NCBI RefSeq assembly: GCF_004795915.1 | Contig: NZ_CP039253.1 | Span: forward strand, 4,663,364-4,727,363 | Reading direction: 5' to 3' | DNA from: Rhodococcus sp. PAMC28707 | GTDB lineage: Bacteria > Actinomycetota > Actinomycetes > Mycobacteriales > Mycobacteriaceae | Length of the DNA stretch: 64,000 nt | Shown here: in pieces, positions 40,392-64,000 of the stretch | Position numbering within the stretch: position 1 is the stretch's first letter | Layout: each line of letters opens with the position of its first letter | Made by a program: the position numbers and the translations under genes | Notes under the pieces: model-generated | What the model was told of the DNA's origin: nothing | The model's input: only the letters and a program-made list of their open reading frames with translations | The model's database searches: none

Positions 40392-42776
40392 TCAGTTGCC
40401 GACGTACCGCGCCAGGTAGTCGCCGGTGAGCGTGGTTCGGTGGGCGATGAGATCTGCGGGCGTACCTTCGAAAACGATCTTGCCGCCGTCGTGTCCGGCT
40501 CCGGGTCCGAGATCGATGATCCAGTCCGCATGCGCCATCACAGCTTGATGGTGTTCGATCACCACTACCGATTTACCGGAGTCGACGAGGCGATCGAGTA
40601 GGCCGAGAAACTGCTCGACGTCGGCGAGATGGAGACCGGTGGTCGGTTCGTCGAGTACGTAGATTCGGCCCTTTTCGCTCAAGTGGGTCGCGAGCTTGAG
40701 GCGCTGCCGTTCACCACCGGACAGCGTGGTCAGAGGCTGACCCAGCTTGACGTAACCGAGGCCGACATCGCAGAGTCTGCTCAGTATCTTGTGTGCGGAC
40801 AGTATCTTCGCATCGCCTTCGCCGAAGAATGCCTCGGCTTCGGCCACCGGCATTTCGAGAACTTCGCTGATATTGCGGCCACCGAGGAAGTACTCCAGCA
40901 CCGATGCCTGAAAACGCTTGCCCTCACACACTTCACATACGGTGGCGACCCCAGCCATCATTGCGAGGTCGCTGTAGATGACGCCTGCACCGTTGCAGTT
41001 CGCGCATGCACCTTCGGAGTTGGCACTGAACAAAGCAGGCTTGACGTCGTTGGCCTTGGCGAACGCTTTCCGAATCGGATCGAGAACCCCGGCGTACGTA
41101 GCTGGATTACTGCGTCGGGATCCGCGGATCGATCCCTGATCGACCGCGATAACGTCCTCCAGTCCGGAGAGCGATCCGTGGATCAGCGAACTCTTGCCCG
41201 AACCGGCGACGCCGGTGACGACGACGAGAACTCCGAGCGGCACATCGACGTCGACGGATCGAAGGTTGTGGGACGTCGCACCGCGGATTTCCACCACCTC
41301 GGTGAAAGCCCGAACGGAATCCTTCAGTGCTGCCCGGTCGTCGAAATGCCTGCCCGTGATGGTTCGACTTGCGCGGAGTCCTTCGACCGTCCCTTCGAAA
41401 CAGAGCTCGCCTCCCCCGCTGCCGGCGCCGGGACCGAGGTCGACGATGTGGTCACCGATCGCTATCGTTTCCGGTTTGTGCTCGACAACCAGCACCGTGT
41501 TGCCTTTGTCGCGAAGCCTCAGGAGGAGATCGTTCATCCGAGCGATGTCGTGTGGATGCAGGCCGATCGTGGGCTCGTCGAAGACATAGGTGACGTCGGT
41601 GAGCGAGGAACCGAGGTGACGAATCATCTTGGTGCGCTGCGCTTCACCACCGGACAAGGTGCCGGACGGCCGGTCCAGACTCAGGTACCCGAGCCCGATC
41701 TCGACGAACGAGTCGAGGATCCCGCTCAAGGACGTCAGCAGCGGCGTCATCGTCGGTTCTTTCACACTACCGACCCATTCGGCGAGATCGCTGATTTGCA
41801 TCGCGCACAGGTCGGCGATGTTCTTGCCCTTGATCTTCGATGATCGAGCAGCCTCGCTGAGCCTGGTGCCGTCGCAGTCTGGGCAGGTGGCGAAAGTGAT
41901 TGCGCGATCCACGAAAGCACGAATGTGGGGTTGCATCGCGTCGACGTCCTTGGCCAGGAAGGACTTTTTAATCTGTGGGATCAGTCCTGTGTACGTCAGG
42001 TTGATGCCTTCTGCCTTGATTTTGGTCGGCTCCTTGTAGAGCAGATCGTTCATTTCTCTCTTGGTGTATTTGCCGATCGGTTTGTCCGGATCGAAGAAGC
42101 CGCAGCCGCGGTAGATGCGGCCGTACCAACCGTCCATGCTGTAGCCGGGAACGGTAATTGCGTTCTCGTTCAAGGATTTGGCCGCGTCGAACAACGCAGA
42201 CAAATCGAAGTCGGAGACCGACCCTCGGCCTTCGCACCGTGGGCACATTCCGCCGGTGATGCTGAAACTGCGCCGTTCTTTCGTCTGTCGGCCACCACGC
42301 TCGACGGTGACGGCGCCCGCACCGGAAATCGAGGCAACGTTGAAGGAGTACGCCTGCGCCGAACCGATGTGTGGCTTGCCGAGCCGGCTGAAAAGGATAC
42401 GAAGCATTGCGTTGGCGTCTGTGGCGGTGCCCACAGTCGATCGAGGATCCACACCCATTCGCTGTTGATCGACGATGATCGCCGTCGTCAGACCGTCGAG
42501 GACATCGACGTCGGGCCGAGCAAGTGTGGGCATGAAGCCCTGAACGAACGCGCTGTAGGTTTCGTTGATCATCCGCTGTGACTCCGCGGCAATCGTGTTG
42601 AACACCAACGAGCTTTTGCCCGAGCCTGAAACGCCGGTGAAGACGGTCAGCCTGCGCTTGGGTATATCGACGCTGATGCCCTTGAGATTGTTCACTCGAG
42701 CGCCCTGAACTCGGATGAGATCGTGAGCATCGGCGGCATGCAGTCCATGCGAATTCGCACCTCTCTTCGTGACCAT
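40392..42776 (-). CDS. UvrA paralogue (class II, excinuclease ABC subunit A-like)
   Basis: 794 residues, versus about 950-1000 for housekeeping UvrA. Two ABC modules are present: Walker A VSGSGKSS and VAGSGKSS, zinc-finger cysteines [16 protein letters not shown] and CANCNGAG...CEVCEGK, signature [11 protein letters not shown] and [11 protein letters not shown], and Walker [12 protein letters not shown] and [13 protein letters not shown]. The shorter first module lacks room for the UvrB-binding domain, a trait of UvrA2-like proteins linked to drug tolerance or damage response. Not the main uvrA. Start at ATG 42776. Divergent from the amidase. Confidence 0.92.
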   Translation of the reverse strand: MVTKRGANSHGLHAADAHDLIRVQGARVNNLKGISVDIPKRRLTVFTGVSGSGKSSLVFNTIAAESQRMINETYSAFVQGFMPTLARPDVDVLDGLTTAIIVDQQRMGVDPRSTVGTATDANAMLRILFSRLGKPHIGSAQAYSFNVASISGAGAVTVERGGRQTKERRSFSITGGMCPRCEGRGSVSDFDLSALFDAAKSLNENAITVPGYSMDGWYGRIYRGCGFFDPDKPIGKYTKREMNDLLYKEPTKIKAEGINLTYTGLIPQIKKSFLAKDVDAMQPHIRAFVDRAITFATCPDCDGTRLSEAARSSKIKGKNIADLCAMQISDLAEWVGSVKEPTMTPLLTSLSGILDSFVEIGLGYLSLDRPSGTLSGGEAQRTKMIRHLGSSLTDVTYVFDEPTIGLHPHDIARMNDLLLRLRDKGNTVLVVEHKPETIAIGDHIVDLGPGAGSGGGELCFEGTVEGLRASRTITGRHFDDRAALKDSVRAFTEVVEIRGATSHNLRSVDVDVPLGVLVVVTGVAGSGKSSLIHGSLSGLEDVIAVDQGSIRGSRRSNPATYAGVLDPIRKAFAKANDVKPALFSANSEGACANCNGAGVIYSDLAMMAGVATVCEVCEGKRFQASVLEYFLGGRNISEVLEMPVAEAEAFFGEGDAKILSAHKILSRLCDVGLGYVKLGQPLTTLSGGERQRLKLATHLSEKGRIYVLDEPTTGLHLADVEQFLGLLDRLVDSGKSVVVIEHHQAVMAHADWIIDLGPGAGHDGGKIVFEGTPADLIAHRTTLTGDYLARYVGN

Positions 42777-42911
42777 GCGTTCGGTTCTCCATCTCCAGAG
42801 CAGGTAGCTGTCGCGGCGTATGTGTCGTCACAGTAGCTGCGGGTCGCGCTATCCCGCTTCTCGATTCCTGATCCACATTCTCGGCAGGTCCTCAAGGGTT
42901 AAAATCTGCAG

Positions 42912-44396
42912 ATGAAGCTCGCCGAATACATGTCCTTGGATGCCGTGTCGTTGGCAGAAGCCGTTCGTACCCGGCAGGTAACTGCGCGCGAGCTTCTCGA
43001 TCTCGCGCGTGCGCGAGCCGCCGAGGTGAACGGCAAGCTGAACGCCATCGTGTCGACGTTGGACGTGGCCGACGCTCGGGCCGCCGACCCCTCGCTCAGC
43101 GGCACTCTCGCAGGTGTGCCGTTTTTGATCAAGGATCTTCTCCAGGAGTACAAGGGTTATCCGACGTCGTACGGTTCGCGATCCCTTGCCCATCACGTCG
43201 CTACCGATAACGCCCTCGTGACTCAGCGATTTCTAGACGCAGGGCTGGTGATCTTCGGGAAGACCAATACTCCGGAGCTGGGCGCGAAGGGCGTAACCGA
43301 ACCGGACTATTGGGGAGCTGCCCACAACCCATGGAATCTCTCTCGCACGCCCGGCGGTTCTTCGGGTGGATCCGGCGCGGCCGTAGCTGCTGGGATTGTG
43401 CCTGCAGCCGGCGCGAACGACGGCGGCGGTTCGATTCGGATCCCCGCGGCGTGCAACGGTCTCGTCGGCCTGAAGCTCAGTCGAGGACTTTCCCCTTACG
43501 GTCCGCAGACCGGAGAAATAATGTTCGGAATGGTGACGCAAGGGGTGGTCAGCAGAACTGTGCGTGACAGCGCTGCCCTGTACGACGCGATTGTCGGCCC
43601 TGATTCGAACTCGAACTACCAGGCTGAATTTCCCGCGCAAGCATTTTCGAAGGATCTCGATCGAGCCCCGTCCCCGCTACGAATCGGCTGGTCCTCGTCC
43701 TCGGCGGTCAATCCGACACCGCACCGGGAGGCCATCGAGGCGGTGGAGCGTACCGCCGAACTGCTCGCTGGCTTGGGGCACCACGTCGAGCAGGTAACGC
43801 CGCCCTACGACGACTGGGCGCTCTCGCGCGATTTCTTGACGATATGGTTCGCTCAGGTGCACGCGCAGATTGCTGATATCAAAAGACGAACCGGCGCAAG
43901 CGATTCCGATTTCGAGGCTGACACTTTGGCCATCGCCGAGTTCGGCCGTTCGAGTGGGTTGCTGGCTACCATCGAGGCGTTGGAACGAACGACGTCGCAT
44001 GTCCGTTCGCTCAGCGCTTTTCACGAGCATTTCGACTACCTGTTGACACCCACATTGGCCACTCCCCCTCTGCGAGTAGGCGCCACCTCCACCTCGTCGA
44101 TGATGCAGCGAACCGCTCGTCTCGTCAGCAAGATTCGTGGTGGAAAACTCATGGCACTCAGTGGGGTGCTGGACGACGTCGTCGAGGACAGCCTCGGGTG
44201 GGTCCCCTATACCCAGTTGGCCAATCTCACTGGCCGCCCCGCGATCAGCGTTCCTCTGCATTGGACCGAGGACGGGCTGCCACTGGGTGTGCAGTTCGTC
44301 GGACGATTGGGCTCCGACGGTGAACTACTTCGGCTCGTGGCTCAGCTAGAGGAAGCACAACCGTGGATTCATCGATTCCCGGCTTCTGCTGTATGA
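42912..44396 (+). CDS. Amidase-signature family amidase
   Basis: 494 residues. Catalytic Lys in [15 protein letters not shown], Gly/Ser-rich signature [19 protein letters not shown] (cis-Ser) and nucleophile block [20 protein letters not shown] (the usual SDTGGS position reads NDGGGS with the Ser retained). C-terminal [19 protein letters not shown] is typical of the family. Hydrolyses an amide, nitrile-derived amide or similar; substrate unpredicted. Divergent from the UvrA paralogue. Confidence 0.92.
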   Translation: MKLAEYMSLDAVSLAEAVRTRQVTARELLDLARARAAEVNGKLNAIVSTLDVADARAADPSLSGTLAGVPFLIKDLLQEYKGYPTSYGSRSLAHHVATDNALVTQRFLDAGLVIFGKTNTPELGAKGVTEPDYWGAAHNPWNLSRTPGGSSGGSGAAVAAGIVPAAGANDGGGSIRIPAACNGLVGLKLSRGLSPYGPQTGEIMFGMVTQGVVSRTVRDSAALYDAIVGPDSNSNYQAEFPAQAFSKDLDRAPSPLRIGWSSSSAVNPTPHREAIEAVERTAELLAGLGHHVEQVTPPYDDWALSRDFLTIWFAQVHAQIADIKRRTGASDSDFEADTLAIAEFGRSSGLLATIEALERTTSHVRSLSAFHEHFDYLLTPTLATPPLRVGATSTSSMMQRTARLVSKIRGGKLMALSGVLDDVVEDSLGWVPYTQLANLTGRPAISVPLHWTEDGLPLGVQFVGRLGSDGELLRLVAQLEEAQPWIHRFPASAV

Positions 44397-44444
44397 CCTC
44401 GTAACCCGCGGTACCGAGTTCGGTCGGTACCGCGGGTGAATGGG

Positions 44445-44900
44445 TCAGAGTTCGAACTCGGCCGGATCTATGCCGACGGCGAAGCACGCGTTGCGCACCG
44501 CGTTCTTCTCATGGTCATCGAACAGTCCGTCTGCGCCACCGATGATGATGCCGATCTGGATGACTGCCCGCGCTTGTTCGGGCTTGGTCTTCAACTTGCC
44601 GATGGTGGCCGTGGCTTCCACTTTGCCGAAGTCGAAATCACCGTTCAGCTTGTCGCAATACCAGTCGAACTTCTGCCGCAGTTCGTCAGCAGGGAACACT
44701 TTCAAGGCTTCGTTACTGGCGATGAGCGATGCTGTCTTCTGCCGCTCGGCCGGATCTATGGTGCCATCAGCTGCGGCGATGAGAGCGCACATCGCCATAC
44801 TGCCATTGGCGAATTCTTTGTTCTTGAACTGGACGGTCTTGGTCTGCAACTGCCCGTTCAGCTCTTGGGCCTTCGACTTGAGTTGGTCCCAGAAAGCCAT
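44445..44900 (-). CDS. TerB-family tellurite-resistance-like protein
   Basis: 151 residues from ATG 44900 with AAGGAG upstream. TerB helices: FANGSMAMCALIAAADGTID, ERQKTASLIASNEALKVF, EQARAVIQIGIIIGGADGLF, DDHEKNAVRNACFAVGIDPA. Asp/Glu-rich loops (AADGTID, GGADGLFDDHE) bind metal in TerB. Members occur with stress genes, often without real tellurite resistance. No other ter gene is near. Confidence 0.88.
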   Translation of the reverse strand: MAFWDQLKSKAQELNGQLQTKTVQFKNKEFANGSMAMCALIAAADGTIDPAERQKTASLIASNEALKVFPADELRQKFDWYCDKLNGDFDFGKVEATATIGKLKTKPEQARAVIQIGIIIGGADGLFDDHEKNAVRNACFAVGIDPAEFEL

Positions 44901-45003
44901 GGATCTCCTTCGTTCGGCGTCGCGCCGTTCGCGCGATCGACTCCATTGTCCACACCTTGGTCCGAAGTGTCCGAATCGATGGACCAACTGGCCTCGGTGA
45001 GTC

Positions 45004-45336
45004 CTACCGCAGCCGTTCGGCGTCTTTTGCTCTGGCCAGAAGTTCGACGCAAAGCTGCGTGAGTTCTTCCGCAGTCGCACTTTCCTCCACCGCAATCGCG
45101 ACATCTTCGGCTGCACAGCGGACCTCGAACATGCGGTCGATCAGTGCCGACGCCTCATCGGCCGACAATACGACGGCATCTTCCGGGATGGATGTGCCCT
45201 TCACGGCGCTTCGGTGCTCGTAAGCTCGCTGCCGGCAGGACTGACGGCAGTACCTCCGCCGTCGACCCATTCCGGAGTCGGCGACCTCGCGTCCGCACCA
45301 TGCGCACGCGTGAACTCGACGAGATGACACCGGCAT
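45004..45336 (-). CDS. Small zinc-finger protein of unknown function
   Basis: 110 residues. A treble-clef-like N-terminus ACAWCGREV ... RRRRYCRQSCRQRAYEHRSA provides four cysteines (CxxC and CxxxC) and is followed by a helical acidic C-terminus (DEASALIDRMFEVRCAAEDV). Conserved in actinobacteria near rbpA by my recollection, with no known role. It is divergent from rbpA. Confidence 0.75.
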   Translation of the reverse strand: MPVSSRRVHACAWCGREVADSGMGRRRRYCRQSCRQRAYEHRSAVKGTSIPEDAVVLSADEASALIDRMFEVRCAAEDVAIAVEESATAEELTQLCVELLARAKDAERLR

Positions 45337-45411
45337 GTACCGAGCCTAACGGTGCGGGACGGTAGAATGACCACGGACTGGCGCCGACAGAGACTTCTCG
45401 CGTGTCGATAC

Positions 45412-45438
45412 GGGAACGAACGACGCGGTACAGACGTT
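45412..45438 (+). promoter_or_regulatory. SigR/SigH-type promoter of rbpA
   Basis: GGGAAC (45412-45417) and CGTT (45435-45438) are spaced as in thiol-stress ECF sigma promoters (GGGAAY-N17-18-CGTT). It lies about 75 nt before the rbpA start. In Streptomyces rbpA belongs to the SigR regulon, so disulfide stress should induce it here. A TTGACA at 45438 suggests an additional housekeeping promoter. Confidence 0.6.
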
Positions 45439-45514
45439 GACATATTTGTGAGTTGCAGGTGGGCATCACTCGCCCCGCGCAAAATCGCATGCACTATGAG
45501 GAGAGGACTTCACA

Positions 45515-45853
45515 ATGGCAGACCGCGTACTACGGGGTAGCCGTCTCGGTGCTGTGAGCTACGAGACCGACCGCGATCATGATCTCGCGCCTCGCCGGGT
45601 TGCCCGGTATCGCTGCGACAACGGTGAAGAGTTCGACATCCCGTTCGCCGACGAAGCCGAGATCCCCGGTACTTGGGCGTGCAAGAACGGCCTCGAGGGT
45701 TCACTCCTCGAAGGAACGGCACCGGAGGCCAAGAAGGTAAAGCCTCCGCGTACTCACTGGGACATGCTTCTCGAGCGCCGTTCCGTGGAAGAGCTCGAAG
45801 AGCTCCTCAAGGAACGGATGGACCTACTGAAGGTCAAGCGCCGCGGCGCCTGA
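45515..45853 (+). CDS. rbpA: RNA polymerase-binding protein RbpA
   Basis: 112 residues: MADRVLRGSRLGAVSYETDR, the core YRCDNGEEFDIPFADEAEIP, TWACKNGLEGSLLEG, and the sigma-interaction C-terminus HWDMLLERRSVEELEELLKE. This matches actinobacterial RbpA along its whole length. RbpA binds sigma-A-type factors, stabilises the open complex and lowers rifampicin sensitivity in some species. AGGAG lies upstream of the ATG. Single-gene transcript, ended by a strong terminator at 45910. Confidence 0.97.
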   Translation: MADRVLRGSRLGAVSYETDRDHDLAPRRVARYRCDNGEEFDIPFADEAEIPGTWACKNGLEGSLLEGTAPEAKKVKPPRTHWDMLLERRSVEELEELLKERMDLLKVKRRGA

Positions 45854-45909
45854 CGTCGTGAGGTCGAGTGCACGAACACTCGACCGAGATGAAGTAGCTC
45901 CGCTAACTT

Positions 45910-45950
45910 TGCGCCGAACGAATGGAAACATTCGTTCGGCGCATTTTTTT
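45910..45950 (+). terminator. Rho-independent terminator after rbpA
   Basis: A perfect 15-bp stem (TGCGCCGAACGAATG with its complement) closes on a GAAA tetraloop and is followed by seven T residues (45944-45950). A second perfect hairpin without T-tract (GGTCGAGTG / CACTCGACC, 45862-45885) precedes it. Confidence 0.95.
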
Positions 45951-46114
45951 GCCATACTTCATACGGTGGGTTTGTTTTCGGCACCCACATATTTCGAATC
46001 GACTACAAATGAACAATTTCTTTACGGACGCCATCCCGCCTTCGTCATGTGATGGAAGGATTGTGCCCTGGGCCGGGCTGCGTTCGATCAGCGCAATCTG
46101 TCCGTAAGTCGGGA

Positions 46115-46142
46115 TCGGCAATGCACAATCGGCAACGCACAA
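46115..46142. repeat. Tandem 14-bp duplication
   Basis: TCGGCAATGCACAA (46115-46128) is followed directly by TCGGCAACGCACAA (46129-46142), one difference. It lies in the leader of the chorismate-mutase-family gene. A further tandem 15-mer, CAGCAGGTGGAAATG/CAGCAGGTGGAAACG, follows at about 46199-46228. Otherwise 45951-46176 shows no gene. Confidence 0.8.
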
Positions 46143-46281
46143 TCAGTAGCGATCAGCGGTAACAGCTCGCTGAGAATTGTCGATGTATATGTCGACCCAG
46201 CAGGTGGAAATGCAGCAGGTGGAAACGCAGCTTTCGAAGATGGACGCGGCATCCACGGCAGAGCGAGAGGGGCGGCACCAC

Positions 46282-46614
46282 GTGAACGGGGATTCCGAAA
46301 ATCTTTTGAGTTCGCTGCGCGAGGAACTGGACGCGGTCGATCACCGTCTTCTGGATTCGATTCGTGACCGGATCGATATCTGCGCGCGTGTCGCGCAAGT
46401 CAAGCGTGAGTTCGAAATACCGATGATGCAACCGGGCCGCGTCGGGGTCGTTCAGGAAAGAGCCCGCGAGTTCGCACGGGGCAATGATCTGTCGGAGGAC
46501 TTCCTCACCTCGGTGTACAAGTTGTTGATCGCCGAGGCATGTCGTGTCGAAGACCTCATCATCGAATCGGACTCCCCCGCCCAGCGCGCCGCGTCCGACG
46601 CGCGGCATCGTTAG
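46282..46614 (+). CDS. Chorismate-mutase-family protein, probable 4-amino-4-deoxychorismate mutase (PapB-like)
   Basis: 110 residues from the GTG at 46282, the only start with a good ribosome site (GAGAGGGG); ATGs at 46183, 46189 and 46240 would add up to 33 residues containing a tandem repeat. AroQ helix 1 (SLREELDAVDHRLLDSIRDR), ICARVAQVKREFEIPMMQPG, then RVGVVQERAREFARG and LYK-like LLIAEACRVEDLII. The IPMMQP...CRVEDLI pattern is that of mutases paired with ADC synthase in p-aminophenylalanine pathways rather than housekeeping chorismate mutase. The ADC synthase gene follows within 10 nt. It should convert 4-amino-4-deoxychorismate to 4-amino-4-deoxyprephenate. Confidence 0.75.
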   Translation: MNGDSENLLSSLREELDAVDHRLLDSIRDRIDICARVAQVKREFEIPMMQPGRVGVVQERAREFARGNDLSEDFLTSVYKLLIAEACRVEDLIIESDSPAQRAASDARHR

Positions 46615-46617
46615 GTG

Positions 46618-48681
46618 ATGGCCATGGCTGTACGCACGTTGCTCATCGACAATTACGACTCGTTCACTTACAACCTCTACAGCCTGTTGGCGGAGGTGAA
46701 CGGCGTGCCGCCGGTGGTCGTCAAAAATGACGTGCCCTGGGAGTCCATCGATTTCGGCAACTTCGACAATGTCGTCGTGTCTCCTGGGCCGGGACGCCCG
46801 ATGACCGCACACGATCTCGGCATCAGCGCACGCGCTATCGAGGAAGGTGGGCTACCGATACTCGGCGTGTGCCTGGGCCATCAGGCGATATGTCACCTGC
46901 TCGGTGGCATGGTCGATCTTGCACCCACGCCGATGCACGGTCGAATTTCGGAAGTCGTCCATACCGGTGACGATCTGTTCGAGGGAATTCCGTCACCGTA
47001 TTCGGTAGTGCGATATCACTCGTTGCTGACTGTGGAAGTGCCCGACGAACTCGAAGCCTTCGCGTGGACTCATGATGGCCTGGTGATGGCTGTTCGTCAC
47101 CGCACCAGACCGATCTGGGGAGTGCAGTTTCATCCGGAGTCGATCAGTACCGACTACGGCCGCGAATTGCTGGCAAACTTTCGGAATCTCACGGTGGCTC
47201 GCAAGCACAGAGCATCGACCGGCCTTCCGCCTCGATCACCGTACTCGATCGAGACTCACTGTATCGACGGCGAATTCGATACCGAGCGAGCGTTCTCTGC
47301 ACTGTTCGCGAGTGGACCCAATAGCTTCTGGCTCGACGGCAGTGCCGCGGTCGAGCCGAATTCACAGTTCACCATCATGGGGGACTGCTCTGGTCCGCTA
47401 GCGGAGTACGTTACGTACCGAGTCGCCGAGGGACAGGTCAGAGTCGAAAGCAGCGACGGATCGGTGGAAACCATCGATTCGACCTTCTTCGCGTACCTCG
47501 ACCGCCAACTACGTGATCGTGCAACTCCCCCACTCGAACACCTGCCCTTTGCATTCGGACTCGGATACGTCGGTTACTTGGGTTACGAACTCAAAGCCGA
47601 TGTCGGCGGGCAGCTCGTTCATACCGCACCGACTCCGGACGCCTCGATGGTTTTCGCTGACCGCGCCGTAGTCTTCGACCATGCAGGACGGCAGTGCTAT
47701 GCCATGGCCCTCGTCCGGGATCGAGCGGAGACAGAGACTGCACAGTGGTTCGCATCGGTCGAGCACACATTGAGATCACTTGGCCACGAGGACAAGGGGG
47801 TTCCGGACACAGAGGCGCCGCTGATCGCTCCACTTGTGCAGAACGAGTTGCCTCTTCGCCACAACCATGCGAAGTATCTGGACCTGATCGAACAGTGTCT
47901 GGCCGAAATCCGGTCCGGAGAGACATACGAAGTGTGCCTGACCAATACCGCTACGTTCCCCGGTCCGATCGATGCGCTCGGTACCTATTCCTATCTGCGC
48001 GAAATCAATCCCACGCCCTACAGCGCATTTCTCGGCTTCGCTGATCTGTCGGTTTCGAGCGCATCACCGGAGCGGTTCTTGCGTATCGATGCCGATCGAA
48101 TCGTCGAATCGAAGCCGATCAAGGGGACGCGGCCGCGCGGTGAAAGCGCTGAACAAGATGCGGAACTACGGGCTGATCTTCTCGACAACGAGAAAGACAA
48201 GGCCGAAAATCTGATGATTGTCGACCTCGTCCGCAATGATCTTGCCCGCGTGTGCATTCCGGGTTCGGTACATGTCCCCAAATTGTTCGACGTCGAAACA
48301 TATGCGCCGGTACACCAATTGGTGTCCACAGTGAGAGGCCGATTACGCGGCGACGCCTCTGCCGTCGACTGTATCAGCGCTGCATTTCCCGGTGGCTCCA
48401 TGACAGGAGCGCCGAAAATTCGAACGATGGCCATAATCGACAAGTTGGAAGACGGGCCGCGCGGGGTCTATTCCGGAGCGATCGGATACTTGTCGGTGAC
48501 GGGCACCGCCGACTTCTCGATTGTCATTCGAACCATCGTCTCCACCGAGCACGAGGTCACGTTCGGCGTCGGCGGAGCCATCGTTGCGCTGTCGGACCCG
48601 GAAGAGGAGTTCGAGGAGACGATGGTCAAAGCAGTCTCGATGCGAAGGGCGCTGGGCCGCCGGCCTGAGGGACGAAGCTAA
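46618..48681 (+). CDS. pabAB: Fused aminodeoxychorismate synthase (PabA-PabB)
   Basis: 687 residues from ATG 46618 (ATG 46624 equally possible). Residues 1-195 are the glutamine amidotransferase: DNYDSFTYNLYSLL, VVVSPGPGRP, nucleophile GVCLGHQAI and triad FHPES. Residues about 205-687 are the chorismate-binding domain: PYSAFLGFADLSVSSASPERFL, SKPIKGTRPRG, and SMTGAPKIRTMAIIDKLE. The PIKGT lysine marks PabB/ADC synthase, whereas anthranilate synthases have PIAGT. Fused forms occur in antibiotic clusters (PapA type). With the mutase upstream and the NRPS convergent downstream it likely feeds p-aminophenylalanine synthesis, though a folate role cannot be excluded. Confidence 0.88.
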   Translation: MAMAVRTLLIDNYDSFTYNLYSLLAEVNGVPPVVVKNDVPWESIDFGNFDNVVVSPGPGRPMTAHDLGISARAIEEGGLPILGVCLGHQAICHLLGGMVDLAPTPMHGRISEVVHTGDDLFEGIPSPYSVVRYHSLLTVEVPDELEAFAWTHDGLVMAVRHRTRPIWGVQFHPESISTDYGRELLANFRNLTVARKHRASTGLPPRSPYSIETHCIDGEFDTERAFSALFASGPNSFWLDGSAAVEPNSQFTIMGDCSGPLAEYVTYRVAEGQVRVESSDGSVETIDSTFFAYLDRQLRDRATPPLEHLPFAFGLGYVGYLGYELKADVGGQLVHTAPTPDASMVFADRAVVFDHAGRQCYAMALVRDRAETETAQWFASVEHTLRSLGHEDKGVPDTEAPLIAPLVQNELPLRHNHAKYLDLIEQCLAEIRSGETYEVCLTNTATFPGPIDALGTYSYLREINPTPYSAFLGFADLSVSSASPERFLRIDADRIVESKPIKGTRPRGESAEQDAELRADLLDNEKDKAENLMIVDLVRNDLARVCIPGSVHVPKLFDVETYAPVHQLVSTVRGRLRGDASAVDCISAAFPGGSMTGAPKIRTMAIIDKLEDGPRGVYSGAIGYLSVTGTADFSIVIRTIVSTEHEVTFGVGGAIVALSDPEEEFEETMVKAVSMRRALGRRPEGRS

Positions 48682-48708
48682 CTGTTCCGCCCCTCAGGTC
48701 TCGGTTCC

Positions 48709-49365
48709 TCAGGGAGTAGCGAAGTACTCGAACACCGCTGGTTGAACCTGCGGGTTGGCATTGAGTGTTCCGATGATCGATCCCGCCACGACGCCGATGG
48801 CAGTTCCGATGATGCACCCGGAAATGAAGTTCGGAAAGATCGATACGCATCCGATGGCGAATCCGAGGGCTGCACCCACGGCGGTACCGATTGCGCCACC
48901 GTTCGCATAGCCGATAGCGATTTGGTTCAGTGCATTATCGAGTGCAGCTTGCTTGGTGATCGGGCCCGCCACGTCGGTCACCAGCGACGCCGCCGGTTGA
49001 GGCGTCAGCAACAACTGGCGACTGCCGAGTACGGCGGGCGCTATCGAATACGACGTACCGTTGACGGTGTAAGTCAATGGCAAGGCGGCCAGGACGTTGC
49101 CGGATGCACCGATCACGTGAACTTGCTCAGAAGTTGCGTCGATACGAAACGCGCCTGAATCGAGAATGGTACTGACAGCGCCGTCCGGTAGAACGGATGT
49201 TTGATAATTCACTGTTTCATTCGCTGCGACCGGATCGGCATATGCCGTGCCGCCCCCCATCGCAACCGTCACTGATGTCGTAACAAGCACCGCAGCAAAC
49301 GTTGCCGTTACTGATTTGATCCGCTTCACAGGCATCCCCAGACCGTAGTTCGACGAATTGTTCAT
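48709..49365 (-). CDS. Secreted hydrophobic Gly/Ala-rich protein (DUF8020-like)
   Basis: 218 residues. A signal peptide (KRIKSVTATFAAVLVTTSVTVA, cleavage after AYA near residue 43) is followed by a beta-rich domain (NYQTSVLPDGAVSTILDSGAF, split, and NGTSYSIAPAVLGSRQLLLT) and a glycine-rich hydrophobic C-terminal half (GAIGTAVGAALGFAIGCVSI, IIGTAIGVVAGSIIG). Such proteins are frequent in Rhodococcus and Nocardia with no known function. It lies 42 nt after the NRPS stop on the same strand, but probably has its own promoter. Unlikely to be part of peptide synthesis. Confidence 0.7.
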   Translation of the reverse strand: MNNSSNYGLGMPVKRIKSVTATFAAVLVTTSVTVAMGGGTAYADPVAANETVNYQTSVLPDGAVSTILDSGAFRIDATSEQVHVIGASGNVLAALPLTYTVNGTSYSIAPAVLGSRQLLLTPQPAASLVTDVAGPITKQAALDNALNQIAIGYANGGAIGTAVGAALGFAIGCVSIFPNFISGCIIGTAIGVVAGSIIGTLNANPQVQPAVFEYFATP

Positions 49366-49407
49366 TTTGTCTCTGCGATGGTATTCGGTACTACCCGATT
49401 CGTGTGC

Positions 49408-64000
<14,593 letters not shown>

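Overview
The window is high-GC actinobacterial DNA, most like Rhodococcus or a close mycolate-forming relative. The signs are RbpA, IdeR/DtxR-type iron boxes, a type II NADH dehydrogenase in a Mycobacterium-like gene neighbourhood, an F420-type (LLM) oxidoreductase, a mycothiol-type DinB/MDMPI protein, a gamma-butyrolactone receptor and a very large NRPS. A good candidate XerC/XerD dif site lies at 36380-36407. The window therefore probably crosses the replication terminus of a circular chromosome, which fits its mixture of core, accessory and decaying genes.

Layout. 1-14.8 kb: a DEAD-box helicase (cut by the window edge), an M56 peptidase/BlaI pair, a membrane esterase coupled to an MprF-like lipid aminoacyltransferase, an iron-siderophore ABC transporter operon with one RDD-FecCD fusion, an IdeR-box gene, a probable iron-regulated small RNA with its own promoter and terminator, a PaaI-type thioesterase, an ArsR regulator, Ndh and a HugZ-like protein. 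The order blaI ... sRNA - thioesterase ... ndh recalls M. tuberculosis Rv1846c-ncRv11846(MrsI)-Rv1847 ... Rv1854c.

14.9-25 kb is a decay zone. It holds a helR (rifamycin-resistance HelD-like ATPase) pseudogene with a rifamycin-associated-element-like palindrome upstream, remnants of MarR, DHFR/RibD-like and SDR genes, and a truncated AfsA/ScbA-type butyrolactone synthase next to an apparently intact butyrolactone receptor. Intact genes among them include an FKBP lipoprotein, a TetR, a phosphotransferase/lipocalin-like operon and a hydrolase.

25-35.3 kb looks catabolic: a DinB-like protein, acyl-CoA carboxyltransferase, acyl-CoA ligase, and a TetR-controlled operon of lipocalin-like protein, LLM oxidoreductase and PEP-synthase/Rph-like phosphotransferase. 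The lipocalin-like protein is a paralogue of the one at 20.3 kb.

35.4-37.9 kb is gene-poor and holds dif, several perfect palindromes, a small DNA-binding protein and an arylsulfatase remnant. 37.9-45.9 kb carries a polysaccharide deacetylase, a DUF2252 protein, a UvrA paralogue, an amidase, a TerB protein, a zinc-finger protein and rbpA with a SigR/SigH-type promoter and a strong terminator.

46-64 kb is a secondary-metabolite locus. A chorismate-mutase-family protein and a fused aminodeoxychorismate synthase (PIKGT signature) face a giant NRPS that runs off the right edge. The visible part reads C(partial)-A-T / C-A(Thr)-T-E / C-A-T / C-A-T-TE. The likely logic is chorismate to 4-amino-4-deoxychorismate to 4-amino-4-deoxyprephenate to p-aminophenylalanine as an NRPS building block. 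The dehydrogenase and aminotransferase for the last steps are not in the window.
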